Shown one piece after another: positions 25,928 through 35,423 of a stretch of 64,000 nt of DNA. Both the position numbers and the translations under genes were made by a program. Origin of the DNA: Arthrobacter sp. P2b (lineage in GTDB: Bacteria; Actinomycetota; Actinomycetes; Actinomycetales; Micrococcaceae); assembly GCF_900168295.1 (NCBI RefSeq), contig NZ_FVZL01000001.1, forward strand, positions 582,134 to 646,133, written 5' to 3'. A model generated the notes under the pieces. That model had not been told where the DNA came from, ran no database searches, and saw nothing but the letters and a program-made list of their open reading frames with translations. Position 1 is the stretch's first letter; each line of letters starts with the position of its first letter.

Positions 25928-26365
25928 TCAGCGGGCGGCGCCGGAGAGCGCCCCGTCCAGCCAGGACCGCAGGACGTCGGCGGGCGCGGCTCCAGCCTGC
26001 CTCGCAGCCACCCTGCCGTCCACCAGCACCATCAGCGTGGGGATGGCCTGCACATCGAAGCGGCGGGACAGGCCAGGCGCCTTGTCCACGTCCACCTTGA
26101 CCAGCTTGATCCGGCCCGGCCGTTCGCGCGCCAGCTTGTCCAGGACGGGGCTCACCATGCGGCACGGACCGCACCAGTCAGCCCAGAAGTCCACAAGCAC
26201 CGGAACTGGCGACCGTTCCGCCACCGCCCCGAAGTCCGCGTCCCCGGCGTTCACGATCCACGGCAGCCCTGCCTTGCAGTTGCCGCAGCGCGGCTGGCCG
26301 GCTGCCTGCGCGGGAATCCTGTTGGTCTTTCCGCAGGCGGGGCAGGCGATAAGCGTTGGTTCCAT
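25928..26365 (-). CDS. trxC: Thioredoxin with N-terminal zinc ribbon (thioredoxin-2 type)
   Basis: 145 residues. The active site WCGPC is at 64-68. An N-terminal zinc-ribbon is formed by CPAC (8-11) and CGNC (27-30), the layout of E. coli TrxC, which is linked to oxidative stress. The ATG at 26365 has AAGGAG 8 bases upstream and comes 2 bases after the guanine deaminase stop; the RBS lies in the end of that gene. Confidence 0.9.
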   Translation of the reverse strand: MEPTLIACPACGKTNRIPAQAAGQPRCGNCKAGLPWIVNAGDADFGAVAERSPVPVLVDFWADWCGPCRMVSPVLDKLARERPGRIKLVKVDVDKAPGLSRRFDVQAIPTLMVLVDGRVAARQAGAAPADVLRSWLDGALSGAAR

Positions 26366-26367
26366 TC

Positions 26368-26853
26368 CTAGTACTCCTTCCGGTGTTTGTGGACACCCCA
26401 CGCCTGGAAGGGGGCGTCCGAAGCCGGAACATCACCCCGCGTGACCGGCATCAGTTCCGGGCGGGATCCGCTGAAGTACTCGTAGAAGAGAGCGTCGTCG
26501 AAACCGGCTGCAGCGGCACCGTGGCGGTCCGCCGCGAAGTAGACCCGGTCGATGCGCGCCCAGAGAGCGGAGGCAAGGCACAGCGGGCAGGGCTCACAGC
26601 TCGTGTAAAGAACGGCGCCACGGAGATCGAACGTGCCGCGTGCCGCAGCGGCGGTGCGGATGGCCACCACCTCGGCGTGGGCCGTGGGATCGTTGTCGCG
26701 GGTTACCCTGTTGACGCCCTCATACACGCGGCCGTCCGGGGTGACCACCACTGCGCCGAAAGGTCCGCCGCCATCCCCCACGTTTCCGGTGGCCAGTTCC
26801 ACGGCCTGCTTCAGGTAGCGGGCGGCGTCGTCGAAGTCTCTTGCCATGGTCAT
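26368..26853 (-). CDS. guaD: Guanine deaminase (cytidine-deaminase fold)
   Basis: Deaminates guanine to xanthine. 161 residues. Zinc site H59 with catalytic E61 (DPTAHAEV) and the cysteines C89 and C92 in SCEPCPLC. The protein closely follows the B. subtilis GuaD pattern, including GGPFGAVVV, AGFDDALFYEYF, the C-terminal FQAW segment and the final KEY that forms part of the active site in that enzyme. TAGGAT lies 6 bases before the ATG. First gene of a two-gene operon with the thioredoxin. A related nucleoside deaminase is the alternative. Confidence 0.85.
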   Translation of the reverse strand: MTMARDFDDAARYLKQAVELATGNVGDGGGPFGAVVVTPDGRVYEGVNRVTRDNDPTAHAEVVAIRTAAAARGTFDLRGAVLYTSCEPCPLCLASALWARIDRVYFAADRHGAAAAGFDDALFYEYFSGSRPELMPVTRGDVPASDAPFQAWGVHKHRKEY

Positions 26854-26859
26854 AGCTAG

Positions 26860-26865
26860 ATCCTA
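26860..26865 (-). promoter_or_regulatory. -10 element of guaD, leaderless spacing
   Basis: TAGGAT on the minus strand, 6 bases from the guaD ATG. Confidence 0.55.
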
Positions 26866-26880
26866 GCCATGGGCTGGCTG

Positions 26881-26913
26881 TTAGGGGGTGAAATTAGGGG
26901 GCGCATTAGGGGG
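26881..26913 (+). repeat. Three TTAGGGGG direct repeats
   Basis: TTAGGGGG begins at 26881, 26894 and 26906, so the period is 13 then 12 bases. An earlier GGG at 26871 and a following GGGGGAAAGTCCCC hairpin add to the G-richness. The repeat sits in the intergenic region between guaD and the secreted propeller gene. Confidence 0.85.
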
Positions 26914-27030
26914 AAAGTCCCCACGACATTCTTGACCGGCAGGCATATTCTGGCGCCCGGGGGTTTCCGAATTTTTGCCTCTCGCGAGGCTCCTTATCCG
27001 GCCCGCCAGGGCGTCAACCCGGAGTACCCA

Positions 27031-28185
27031 ATGAAGAGAAAGCTCACCCTGATCGCGTGTTTGGCAACCGCGGCTGTCATAGCCCCGGCAAGCGCCTCCG
27101 TGGCGTCCGACCGGGACCACAACAACGATCCCTACGAGGATGTAGCTCACGGCCTGGTGTCCCCGCTTCACCTGGCCATCGGGACGAACAAGTCCGTCTA
27201 CGTGACCCAGGACTTTGCCGGTAAGCTCAGCCGAATAAACCGCGGCGGGACCGTCGAGGGTGTCTACACCAAGGGCGTCGCAGGCTGGGACGTGGCAGGC
27301 GTTGAAACCCGCGGAGCCACCACGTTCTTCCTCGAAAGCACCGGTGCCGGCCAAGGCGATCCGGCCAAGCTGGATGGCTGGCTGAAAGCCATCGGCCCGC
27401 GCGGTGACGTCAGGGAAATCGCAAACCTTGCCGACTATGAGCGGAAGTACAACCCCGACGGCGAACAACAGTACGGGTTGGGGCGGGAGGCCAGCGCTGC
27501 CTGCCTTCGTGAGGCAACGCCACCCCAGGACGAACCGGGACCGCCACCTCAGTACAAGGGGATAGTGGACTCCCATCCATATGCGACGGCAGTGCAGGGC
27601 AATACAGCGTACGTTGCCGATGCTGGCATGAATGCCATCCTCAAGGTCAACATTCGCTCAGGCGCCGTCAGCACGCTATCGGTCCTGCCGCCGCGGTCCT
27701 TCACCATTACGCCGAAAGTCGCTGAGGAACTGAAACTACCGGCATGCGCAGGGGTTGCCTACGCCTTTGAGCCGGTTCCCACAGACGTTGAAGTTGGTCC
27801 GGACGGGTGGCTGTACGTGACGTCGCTGCCCGGCGGGCCGGAAAGTCCTGCGTTGGGCGACCGCGGGGCAATCTTCAAGGTCAACCCGTGGACCGGGGAA
27901 ACCAGGCTTTGGGTGGATTACATCCTCAGCCCGACCGGCCTTGCAGTCGCGAACAACGGCGACGTGTATGTCGCTTCGCTGTTCGGCGGGAAGATCCTGA
28001 AGTTCAACGGCTGGAAGGGGCACCGTACCCAGTTCCTGGCAGTGAACCAGCCGGCCGACGTCGAGATTCACGGCCGCACACTCTACGCCACAATCAACGG
28101 CCTGTCCGGTGCCCCGGCCGGGCCTGGGGCTGCTCCCCCAACGGAGCCTCCAGTTGGGAAGGTGATCAAGGCCGACATCCGGTAG
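27031..28185 (+). CDS. Secreted ScyD/ScyE-family beta-propeller protein
   Basis: 384 residues with a clear signal peptide (KRKLTLIACLATAAVIAPASA), so exported. The mature part contains repeated propeller-like strands (GLVSPLHLAIGTNKSVYVTQDF, split as GLVSPLHLAIG and TNKSVYVTQDF; later PTDVEVGPDGWLYVTSLPGG and PTGLAVANNGDVYVASLFGGKI). This is the ScyD/ScyE pattern first named in cyanobacteria but widespread in actinobacteria, where function is unknown. Start: ATG with GGAG 6 bases upstream; the frame extends further but without a signal peptide. Monocistronic, ended by a strong bidirectional hairpin. Confidence 0.82.
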   Translation: MKRKLTLIACLATAAVIAPASASVASDRDHNNDPYEDVAHGLVSPLHLAIGTNKSVYVTQDFAGKLSRINRGGTVEGVYTKGVAGWDVAGVETRGATTFFLESTGAGQGDPAKLDGWLKAIGPRGDVREIANLADYERKYNPDGEQQYGLGREASAACLREATPPQDEPGPPPQYKGIVDSHPYATAVQGNTAYVADAGMNAILKVNIRSGAVSTLSVLPPRSFTITPKVAEELKLPACAGVAYAFEPVPTDVEVGPDGWLYVTSLPGGPESPALGDRGAIFKVNPWTGETRLWVDYILSPTGLAVANNGDVYVASLFGGKILKFNGWKGHRTQFLAVNQPADVEIHGRTLYATINGLSGAPAGPGAAPPTEPPVGKVIKADIR

Positions 28186-28207
28186 CAGCGCACCACGTTT
28201 TCTGGGA

Positions 28208-28249
28208 AGCAGAAGGCCCGGACCAGTACTGCGGTCCGGGCCTTCTGCT
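28208..28249. terminator. Bidirectional terminator between propeller gene and rbfA
   Basis: Perfect 17-bp stem (arm AGCAGAAGGCCCGGACC and its complement) with an 8-base loop, between two convergent genes. Confidence 0.85.
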
Positions 28250-28261
28250 GACTTCTTGGGC

Positions 28262-28771
28262 TTACTTGTTGCCGTCTTCGTCGAATTCTTCCCCGTCGGC
28301 GAGGTCAAGGTCCTCTTCGTCGAAGTCGTCCTCGTCGATGTCCACGTCGGCTGACGCGTCACTCTTGTAGGGATCGGCTTCGCCGGCGTGCTTGGCCTTG
28401 GCAGCCAGGGCGGCCACCTCGGCGTCGCGCTTCTTGGCTTCCCGAAGCAGTTCCTCCAGGTTCGAGGCGTTGACGGGAATCTGGTCCGCAACGAACTCAA
28501 GGGTGGGAGTCAGGCGAACGGTGACGTTCCGGCCAACCTCCTGCCGAAGCACCCCCTTGGCCTTCTCAAGTCCCTTGGCAGCATCAGCCTGAACAGCCTG
28601 GTCCCCGAAGACGGTGTAGTAAACGGTGGCATGCTGAAGATCATTGGTCACCCGCGCATCGGTAACAGTAATCCCCTCAAGCCGGGGATCCTTAACCTTC
28701 CGGCTCAGGGCCTCAGCAACAACAACCTTAATCCGCTGCGCCAACTTGGCAGCACGTGCCGGATCAGCCAT
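28262..28771 (-). CDS. rbfA: 30S ribosome-binding factor A
   Basis: Assists 16S rRNA 5'-end maturation and cold adaptation. 169 residues: the KH-like core (MADPARAAKLAQRIKVVVAE, LEGITVTDARVTNDLQHATVYY) plus a long acidic tail (DVDIDEDDFDEEDLDLADGEEF) that is an actinobacterial extension. I chose the ATG at 28771 because AGGAG is 7 bases upstream; a TTG two codons earlier is less likely. Last gene of the rimP-nusA-ylxR-infB-rbfA operon, separated from infB by a region rich in hairpins. Confidence 0.95.
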   Translation of the reverse strand: MADPARAAKLAQRIKVVVAEALSRKVKDPRLEGITVTDARVTNDLQHATVYYTVFGDQAVQADAAKGLEKAKGVLRQEVGRNVTVRLTPTLEFVADQIPVNASNLEELLREAKKRDAEVAALAAKAKHAGEADPYKSDASADVDIDEDDFDEEDLDLADGEEFDEDGNK

Positions 28772-28805
28772 GAACAACTCCTAGATAGAGACAGAAAATT
28801 TCAGG

Positions 28806-28944
28806 GCGCGCAAAGGTGACGTTGGCACCTGACGCGCGTAGCGATTGAGGGGGCCCGGGAGTGGCATCGGGCCTGCCGGAGACGGACGGCCAACGATCGT
28901 AGATCGCTGGCCGTCCGTCGTAGGGGCGGGGCCCCCTCAATCGC
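28806..28944. repeat. Nested inverted repeats between infB and rbfA
   Basis: Hairpin A at 28806-28837: GCGCG/CGCGC with inner AGGTG/CACCT. Hairpin B: a perfect 16-bp outer stem (28841-28856 with 28929-28944, arm GCGATTGAGGGGGCCC) enclosing an inner stem whose 12-bp arms GACGGACGGCCA / TGGCCGTCCGTC (28881-28892, 28908-28919) continue through GATC/GATC. It reads the same way on either strand. Not a known element to me. Confidence 0.85.
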
Positions 28945-28957
28945 GAAGTGCTGGGGC

Positions 28958-28986
28958 GGGGCCGCCGGAAAAATTCCGACGGCCCC
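28958..28986 (-). terminator. Hairpin directly after infB
   Basis: GGGGCCGCCGGAA and TTCCGACGGCCCC, 12 of 13 bases paired, loop AAA, 14 bases after the infB stop. No T-tract. With the two stems further on it could attenuate rbfA or protect the infB mRNA 3' end. Confidence 0.55.
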
Positions 28987-29000
28987 AACAAACAGACAGC

Positions 29001-31928
29001 TTAGACGCGTGGCTTCTCGCGCATCTCGAAGGTCTCGATGATGTCGCCTTCGGAGATGTCGTTGTACGAGCCAAGGCCGATACCACACTCGAAGTCCGTG
29101 CGGACCTCGGTTGCGTCATCCTTGAAGCGCTTGAGCGTCTCAACGGTGAGGTTGTCACCGATGATCTTGCCGTCGCGGCTGATGCGGGCCTTGGTGTTAC
29201 GGCGGATGATGCCGGAGCGGACGATCGAGCCTGCGATGTTTCCGAACTTGGAGGAGCGGAAGACTTCGCGGACCTCGGCGGTGCCCAGCTGGAATTCTTC
29301 GTATTCCGGCTTGAGCATGCCCTTGAGCGCCATCTCGATGTCATCGATTGCGGAGTAGATGACGGAGTAGAAGCGCATGTCCACGCCTTCGCGGTCTGCC
29401 AGTTCGGCAACCCGCTCGGCGGGCTTGACGTTGAAGCCGATGATGACGGCGCTGTCCACTGTTGCCAGGTTGACGTCGTTCTGCGTGATGGCACCAACAC
29501 CGCGGTGGATGACGCGCAGCTGCACGCCTTCGCCGACGTCGATCTTGAGCAGGGCGTCTTCGAGGGCTTCCACGGCACCGGACACGTCACCCTTGAGGAT
29601 GAGGTTGAGGGTGTCGATCTTGCCTTCGGCCACTGCCTGGTCGAAGTCTTCGAGGCTGATGCGCTTGCGGCGCTTGGCCAGGGCGGCGTTGCGGTCCGCT
29701 GCTTCACGCTTCTCGGCGATCTGGCGGGCGGTGCGCTCGTCAGCGGTCACGAAGAAGGTGTCGCCTGCACGCGGGACGTTGGACAGACCCAGCACCTGCA
29801 CGGGGCGGGACGGGCCGGCCTCGGTCAGGGCGCTGCCGTCGTCGTCGAACATCGCACGGACGCGGCCGTGGGCCGTGCCTGCAACGATGGTGTCGCCGAC
29901 GCGCAGCGTACCGGACTGCACCAAGACGGTGGCCACGGAACCGCGGCCCTTGTCCAGGTTGGCTTCGATCGCGATACCGCGGGCGTCCTTGTTCGGGTTG
30001 GCGCGCATGTCCAGGGCGGCGTCTGCGGTCAGCAGGACGGCCTCGAGCAGCTCGTCGATGTTGAGGTTCTGGCGGGCAGAGACCTCCACGAACATGGTGT
30101 CGCCACCGTATTCTTCCGGAACCAGGCCGTACTCGGTCAGCTGGCCGCGGACCTTGTCCGGGTTGGCGCCTTCCTTGTCGATCTTGTTCACGGCCACGAC
30201 GATGGGCACGTTGGCCGCCTGTGCGTGGTTGAGGGCTTCAACGGTCTGGGGCATAACGCCGTCGTCCGCTGCGACCACCAGGATGGCGATGTCGGTGACC
30301 TTCGCACCACGGGCACGCATGGCGGTGAACGCCTCGTGGCCCGGGGTATCGATGAAGGTGATCTTCCGGTCGTCGCCTTCGTGGTTGTGCGTGACCTGGT
30401 AGGCACCGATGTGCTGCGTAATGCCGCCGTGCTCGCCCGCCATAACGTCGGACTTGCGGATGGCATCGAGCAGGCGGGTCTTACCGTGGTCCACGTGGCC
30501 CATGACGGTGACTACCGGAGGACGTGCCTCAAGGTCTTCGTCGCCTTCGGCTTCGAGCTCTGCGTCGAAGTCGATGTCGAAGGTGGAGAGCAGCTCGCGC
30601 TCTTCATCCTCCGGCGAGACGACCTGGAGCTTGTAGCCAAGCTCCTCGCCGAGCAGCGCGAAGGTTTCCTCGTCCAGCGACTGGGTGGCAGTTGCCATTT
30701 CACCGAGGTGGAACAGCACGGTCACCAGTGCGGCGGGGTTCGCCTCGATCTTGTCGGCGAAGTCCGTGATGGATGATCCACGGCGCAGGCGAATGACGGT
30801 GTTGCCGTCGCCGCGGGGTACGCTCACGCCACCCAGCGACGGTGCGCTCATCTGCTCAAGTTCCTGGCGCTTTGCGCGCTTCGACTTGCGCTGCTTGCCA
30901 CGACCGGCGCCGCCCTTGCCGAACGCACCCTGGGTGCCACCGCGACCGCGGCCACCCTTGCCGAAGCCACCGCCTGCGGGAGCACCGCCGCCGGCACCGG
31001 GACCACCGGTGCCCGGGGCGCCACCGGGGCGTCCGGGGCCACGGCCGCCGCCACCGGGACGGCCTGCACCAGCGGGTGCGGGACGCTCAGTGCGGTTGGG
31101 CATCATGCCGGGCGTAGGACGGTTTCCGCCTGCACCACCGGGACGCGGTGCACCCGGGCGGGGTCCACCGGCACCGGCTGCGGGACGGGGACCGCCTGCA
31201 CCGGCAGCGGGACGCGGACCGCCCGGACGGGGGCCACCGGCACCGGCTGCGGGACGCGGACCACCGGGACGGTCGCCGTCGGTACGGCTGCCGCCCGGAC
31301 GGGGCATGCCCTGGGAGGTGGCAAACGGGTTGTTGCCCGGACGCGGCGGACGGTCTCCGTCGCCGCCACGGCCACGGGGCATGCCCTGTGAAGTGGCGAA
31401 GGGGTTGTTGCCCGGACGGGGGCCGCCGGGACGGGGTGCGGATGCACCGGATGCGGAACCACCCTGGCGGGCAGCGGGTGCAGCCGGGGTGTCAGCCTTG
31501 GGAGCCGGACGGGCGCCGGGCTTGGCGCCGGTGGACGGCGCAGCGGGTGCAGCCGGAGCGGCAGGTGCGCTGGCGGCAGGCGTGCTGGCGGCAGGTGCTG
31601 CCGGAGCAGCGGCCGGTGCCGGGGCTGCCGGAGCGACGGGCGCGGGTGCCTGCACCTTGGGGGCCGGAGCCTTGGGTGCAGCCGGGCCGGGAGCCGGGGT
31701 TGAAGGGCGTGATTCCGCCGCCGGGGCGGGCGCCTTGGGCGCGGCTGCCGGTGCTGTTGCCTTGGCAGCAGCGTCGGGGAAGGCGTTGCGCAGCTTGCGC
31801 ACAACGGGGGCCTCAATGGTGGAAGAGGCGGAGCGAACGAATTCGCCCAGTTCCTGCAGTTTTGTCACTGCATCTTTGGAAGTAATACCGAGCTCTTTCG
31901 CAAGCTCGTGTACGCGGACCTTGGCCAC
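29001..31928 (-). CDS. infB: Translation initiation factor IF-2
   Basis: GTPase that brings initiator tRNA to the 30S subunit. 975 residues. N-terminal IF2_N motif ([18 protein letters not shown]), then about 330 residues of Pro/Ala/Gly-rich linker containing [15 protein letters not shown] twice and GGPRPAAGA three times; a basic [19 protein letters not shown] stretch; then a second IF2_N. The G domain starts near residue 476 with GHVDHGKT, followed by DTPGHEAF and NKID; domains II-IV follow. GTG start with AGGAG upstream. The long linker is normal for Micrococcaceae. Confidence 0.97.
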   Translation of the reverse strand: MAKVRVHELAKELGITSKDAVTKLQELGEFVRSASSTIEAPVVRKLRNAFPDAAAKATAPAAAPKAPAPAAESRPSTPAPGPAAPKAPAPKVQAPAPVAPAAPAPAAAPAAPAASTPAASAPAAPAAPAAPSTGAKPGARPAPKADTPAAPAARQGGSASGASAPRPGGPRPGNNPFATSQGMPRGRGGDGDRPPRPGNNPFATSQGMPRPGGSRTDGDRPGGPRPAAGAGGPRPGGPRPAAGAGGPRPAAGAGGPRPGAPRPGGAGGNRPTPGMMPNRTERPAPAGAGRPGGGGRGPGRPGGAPGTGGPGAGGGAPAGGGFGKGGRGRGGTQGAFGKGGAGRGKQRKSKRAKRQELEQMSAPSLGGVSVPRGDGNTVIRLRRGSSITDFADKIEANPAALVTVLFHLGEMATATQSLDEETFALLGEELGYKLQVVSPEDEERELLSTFDIDFDAELEAEGDEDLEARPPVVTVMGHVDHGKTRLLDAIRKSDVMAGEHGGITQHIGAYQVTHNHEGDDRKITFIDTPGHEAFTAMRARGAKVTDIAILVVAADDGVMPQTVEALNHAQAANVPIVVAVNKIDKEGANPDKVRGQLTEYGLVPEEYGGDTMFVEVSARQNLNIDELLEAVLLTADAALDMRANPNKDARGIAIEANLDKGRGSVATVLVQSGTLRVGDTIVAGTAHGRVRAMFDDDGSALTEAGPSRPVQVLGLSNVPRAGDTFFVTADERTARQIAEKREAADRNAALAKRRKRISLEDFDQAVAEGKIDTLNLILKGDVSGAVEALEDALLKIDVGEGVQLRVIHRGVGAITQNDVNLATVDSAVIIGFNVKPAERVAELADREGVDMRFYSVIYSAIDDIEMALKGMLKPEYEEFQLGTAEVREVFRSSKFGNIAGSIVRSGIIRRNTKARISRDGKIIGDNLTVETLKRFKDDATEVRTDFECGIGLGSYNDISEGDIIETFEMREKPRV

Positions 31929-32077
31929 ATTTCTCCTGTCTCGGTCCGCACCGAGCCAGGCACGAACCGTCTACTTCTTACTGCGGGCCCCAGCCGCACA
32001 TGCAGAAGGGCCCATTGCAGAGCGCAACAAAGTTGTCATCGTTACGCACTCATCGCTGGGAACTCATCGGGTTTCCA

Positions 32078-32425
32078 TCAGATTTCTGACCCGCTTTCAG
32101 GTTGGACGGTTGGTGTCGCAGCCACCGGGGCGCCTGCGACGCTCGGGCCTGACTTGATCCGGTGTTCGACGGCGGCTGTTCCGGTTGCGCCCCGAAGGGC
32201 ACGTCCGAACGCTCGCCGTTTTATCGCCAGAGCCAGGCACGATTCGCTGGGGTGCAGCCATGCACCCCGGCCAGCCATCCGGCGTCGTTCATCAACCAGG
32301 ACAGCGGATGATCCACTGCCTTCGGCGACGAGCCGGAGTAACTCAGACCGCGGCCCCTTCTTCCGGCATCCGATGCAGGTCCGTTCGGGTTGACTCCCGC
32401 TGGTAAGTACTTCTGCCACGGTCAT
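32078..32425 (-). CDS. ylxR: YlxR family RNA-binding protein
   Basis: About 115 residues. [19 protein letters not shown] is the YlxR/DUF448 signature, followed by [27 protein letters not shown] nucleoid/RNA-binding regulator in B. subtilis; always between nusA and infB. The start is uncertain: ATGs at 32440 and 32425 and a GTG at 32419 (AGGA 8 bases upstream) all open the same frame; I report the middle one. The tail after residue 85 is low complexity. Confidence 0.88.
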   Translation of the reverse strand: MTVAEVLTSGSQPERTCIGCRKKGPRSELLRLVAEGSGSSAVLVDERRRMAGRGAWLHPSESCLALAIKRRAFGRALRGATGTAAVEHRIKSGPSVAGAPVAATPTVQPESGSEI

Positions 32426-32602
32426 CGTCCTGACGTTCATCTCTGCTGGCCGCAGGCAACCCTCCCGTTGGCACGGAAAGGGCACACCCATGGCGCACGA
32501 CTGCCGGCCGTTAGGCGCGGTCTTATCTATTCTAGCCCCTTTGGGCCATTCTGCCCGAAACCAGTTGCGGTTCCGGCGTGGCAGGGTCCGGCGGAAAGGC
32601 TG

Positions 32603-33583
32603 TCAGTTTTCCTTGGCCGTGGCGGCGTCGGAAACGATGTCGATCCGCCAGCCGGTGAGCTTTGCGGCCAGGCGGGCGTTCTGGCCCTCCTTGCCGATGG
32701 CCAGTGACAGCTGGTAGTCGGGAACCACAACACGCGCCGACCGGGTGGCCTCATCGGTAATGGTGACCGAATTCACGCGCGACGGCGAGAGGGCGCTGGC
32801 GATAAAGGTTGCCGGGTTCTCGCTGAAGTCGACGATGTCGATCTTCTCGTCATTGAGTTCCGTCATCACGGCGCGGACGCGGGACCCCATCTCACCGATG
32901 CAGGCACCCTTGGCGTTGATGCCGGGGGTGTTGGCCTTGACGGCGATCTTGGTGCGGTGGCCTGCTTCACGGGCGAGGGCAACGATTTCCACGGACCGGT
33001 CGGCGATCTCGGGCACTTCCAGTTCGAAAAGCTTCCGGACGAGCCCCGGGTGGGACCGTGACAGGGTGACGGACGGGCCCTTGGAGCCGCGGTGGACGTC
33101 GATGACCAGGGCACGGAGCCGGTTGCCGTGGATGTACTTCTCGCCGGGAACCTGCTCGGGCGGCGGAAGCAGTGCCTCCACGGAGCCCAGGTTGACCTGG
33201 ATCATGTGGGGGTTGTTGCCCTGCTGGATGGTGCCGGACACCAGCTCGCCTTCGCGGCCCTTGAACTCGCCCAGGACGTTGTCGTCTTCAACATCGCGGA
33301 GCCGCTGCAGGATGATCTGGCGCGCGGTGCTGGCGGCGATGCGGCCAAACCCTTCCGGGGTGTGCTCGAACTCGCCGATGGGGGCGCCGTCGTCGTCAAT
33401 CTCCACAGCCCAGATGGTCACGTGGCCGCTCTTGCGGTCCAGCTCGGCCCGGGCCTTTTCAAAGGCACCGGGGGACTTGTGGTAGGCCACCAGGAGCGCC
33501 TGCTCGATGGTGGGGATCAGGAGGTCCAGCGGGATTTCACGCTCACGCTCCAGAAGTCTCAGTGCGCTCATGTCAATATCCAT
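32603..33583 (-). CDS. nusA: Transcription termination/antitermination factor NusA
   Basis: 326 residues: N-terminal RNAP-binding domain ([20 protein letters not shown]), S1 domain ([13 protein letters not shown]), and KH1/KH2 ([47 protein letters not shown], each longer than quoted). It lacks the C-terminal acidic repeats of E. coli NusA, as is normal in actinobacteria. Its ATG overlaps the rimP stop (TGATG). Confidence 0.97.
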   Translation of the reverse strand: MDIDMSALRLLEREREIPLDLLIPTIEQALLVAYHKSPGAFEKARAELDRKSGHVTIWAVEIDDDGAPIGEFEHTPEGFGRIAASTARQIILQRLRDVEDDNVLGEFKGREGELVSGTIQQGNNPHMIQVNLGSVEALLPPPEQVPGEKYIHGNRLRALVIDVHRGSKGPSVTLSRSHPGLVRKLFELEVPEIADRSVEIVALAREAGHRTKIAVKANTPGINAKGACIGEMGSRVRAVMTELNDEKIDIVDFSENPATFIASALSPSRVNSVTITDEATRSARVVVPDYQLSLAIGKEGQNARLAAKLTGWRIDIVSDAATAKEN

Positions 33584-34200
33584 CAGGCCTCCTCAGAAGG
33601 TCCATTGTGTTCAGGTTCCAGACCGCCCTCATTGAGGTGGCTGAATTCGATCTCGACTTTTCCGCTGCGGATCCTGTCGAAAGGAAGTTTTACGGGCTCG
33701 CCCTGCTTGGGCTTCATACCCTTCTTGACCGCGATCTCCGGGACGAGCGTCACTCCCCCGTCATCCACGGACTGGATGCGGCCCGTGATGTTGTCGCCCT
33801 GGACAACGTTCACCTTGACCATCCGGCCCTTGGCCCGGTGCCAGTGGCGGGGTTCCGTCAGGGGACGTCCCACGCCGGGTGAGGAGACTTCGAGATCGTA
33901 CGGGCGGCCGTCGTCGCCCGGATCGTTGTCCAGAACGTCGGACAGGACCTTGGAGATGTCCGCGATGACGTCCAGGTTGACGCCGCCGGTTTCCTCCTGG
34001 GGAAGGTCCACCACAACGTGGACTACCCGGTGCGAACCCGCTACGTTGATGGCGACGTCCTCAAGGTACAGGCGGTTGGCGAGGACCGAGGGTTCAAGGA
34101 GGGCCCGGAGCCGGGCTGCTTCCGGATTGTGTGCCGCTGCGGAGTCAGGCCGACCCGTTCCGGTGTGGTCTGATGAAGCCGTGGCTTCTGCATTGCTCAC
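33583..34200 (-). CDS. rimP: Ribosome maturation factor RimP
   Basis: 205 residues. Needed for 30S assembly. Recognised from [42 protein letters not shown] and the family hallmark [14 protein letters not shown] followed by [12 protein letters not shown]. Each quoted stretch is partial. GTG start with GGGAGG about 11 bases upstream. First gene of the nusA-infB operon; a divergent ferritin-like gene lies upstream, as with Rv2842c/Rv2843-Rv2844 in M. tuberculosis. Confidence 0.95.
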   Translation of the reverse strand: MSNAEATASSDHTGTGRPDSAAAHNPEAARLRALLEPSVLANRLYLEDVAINVAGSHRVVHVVVDLPQEETGGVNLDVIADISKVLSDVLDNDPGDDGRPYDLEVSSPGVGRPLTEPRHWHRAKGRMVKVNVVQGDNITGRIQSVDDGGVTLVPEIAVKKGMKPKQGEPVKLPFDRIRSGKVEIEFSHLNEGGLEPEHNGPSEEA

Positions 34201-34306
34201 GATGCCGGCCGCCTCCCTATAGATGATGTGGTGTGTACTAGCGTAGCTATTTTACCGGCTCAGTGGTGCACGGCGGTCCCCTTCCGGCGTGACACCATGG
34301 TCTGTT

Positions 34307-35347
34307 GTGAACGACGACCAGCAGGAAAACCGGCCCCGGATGCGCTACTTCCGGTACGCGGCTGTGTCGCTCGCAGCCCTCCTTGTCCTTAGCCTGGGAT
34401 TCGCCCTCACGCCCGCCGAACCGCCGGACCCGCCCGCTCCGCCATTCTCCGAGCAGGCGCGCGCGGCAGCCTTTGAGGACGCCCTCGGGCTCCGCGCCGC
34501 GGGGCTGGAACTAGCAGCCGGAGCCGCCGACGGCGGTGCTGCCGCCGCCACCGGCCGCATTGTGACTTTGCTGACCATCCAAGCCCGCGCACTGCTCCTG
34601 CCGGAGGCCGCGCCGGTGTCACCCTCGGCCACAGCTGCCCCGGAGATGACGGCGCCGGAACTTGCTGCGGCGTTGGCCGCCAGCGGTTCCGCACGGCTTG
34701 AGGACGCGAAGAGTGCCGACGGCGGCATGGCACGCCTGCTGGCCGGTGCCGGGACGGCGCAGCTTCTGGCAGCCCGGGATCTTGCAGCCGCCGCCGGCGT
34801 TCCGGACCCTGTGGCACCCGCTGCTGCAGCCGGACCGGCATCTTCACCCTCCGCCACCGCGCCTGATCCGGAGACTGCGCCGTCCTCCTGCCCCACCGCC
34901 CCGCCTGCCGGGCCGAACGCCGGTACTGCCCTGGCCGCCGCTTCCACCGCCGAACAGGAGGCGGTCTACGGATACCAGGCCGCACTGACGCGGCTGTCTC
35001 CGGCGGAGGCCGGACCGGCGTCGGAATTCCTTGCACGGCACCAGGACCTCGCGGCGGACGCTGAAGCCTGGGACCGCCTCCACTGCGGCATTGTCCCTCC
35101 CCAGCAGCCAGGCTACGTCCTGGACGCCGGCTTCCTGGCTGCGCCGGCAGCCGGGCTGGCGCAGCTGGAGGCCGCAACCCTGCCGGCATACGGGGACGTG
35201 GTGGCCCTGGCAGAGGGGCCTGCCCGCACTTGGGCGTTGCAGGCGCTCCAATCGGCCGCCGCCCGCACCCTGCACTGGGGCGGCGATCCGGGTCCGGTTC
35301 CGGGACTGGCGCTGGACGAGGCCCAACTCCCCCTCCTCCCGGGGTGA
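34307..35347 (+). CDS. DUF4439 ferritin-like protein with N-terminal membrane anchor
   Basis: About 346 residues. A single hydrophobic segment (YFRYAAVSLAALLVLSLGFAL) follows a short basic N-terminus, so it is anchored or secreted. The middle is Ala/Pro/Ser-rich. The C-terminal part (AASTAEQEAVYGYQAALTRL, then FLARHQDLAADAEAWDRLH) is the four-helix DUF4439 domain. No metal ligands are obvious. The start is GTG at 34307 or 34289. Proteins of this type lie next to rimP in many actinobacteria; function unknown. Confidence 0.75.
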   Translation: MNDDQQENRPRMRYFRYAAVSLAALLVLSLGFALTPAEPPDPPAPPFSEQARAAAFEDALGLRAAGLELAAGAADGGAAAATGRIVTLLTIQARALLLPEAAPVSPSATAAPEMTAPELAAALAASGSARLEDAKSADGGMARLLAGAGTAQLLAARDLAAAAGVPDPVAPAAAAGPASSPSATAPDPETAPSSCPTAPPAGPNAGTALAAASTAEQEAVYGYQAALTRLSPAEAGPASEFLARHQDLAADAEAWDRLHCGIVPPQQPGYVLDAGFLAAPAAGLAQLEAATLPAYGDVVALAEGPARTWALQALQSAAARTLHWGGDPGPVPGLALDEAQLPLLPG

Positions 35348-35410
35348 ACGCACGGGCGTCAAACCCTTCCGGATTCCGCAGACCCTGCCACCCCTGTCCG
35401 CACCTGCGCC

Positions 35411-35416
35411 TAGGCT
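35411..35416 (+). promoter_or_regulatory. -10 element of the APH-type kinase gene
   Basis: TAGGCT, 7 bases before the ATG; leaderless spacing. Confidence 0.5.
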
Positions 35417-35423
35417 GGTGCTG

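Noticed and set aside
28845..30776. 643-codon plus-strand frame
   Set aside because: Antisense shadow of infB starting inside the hairpin region.
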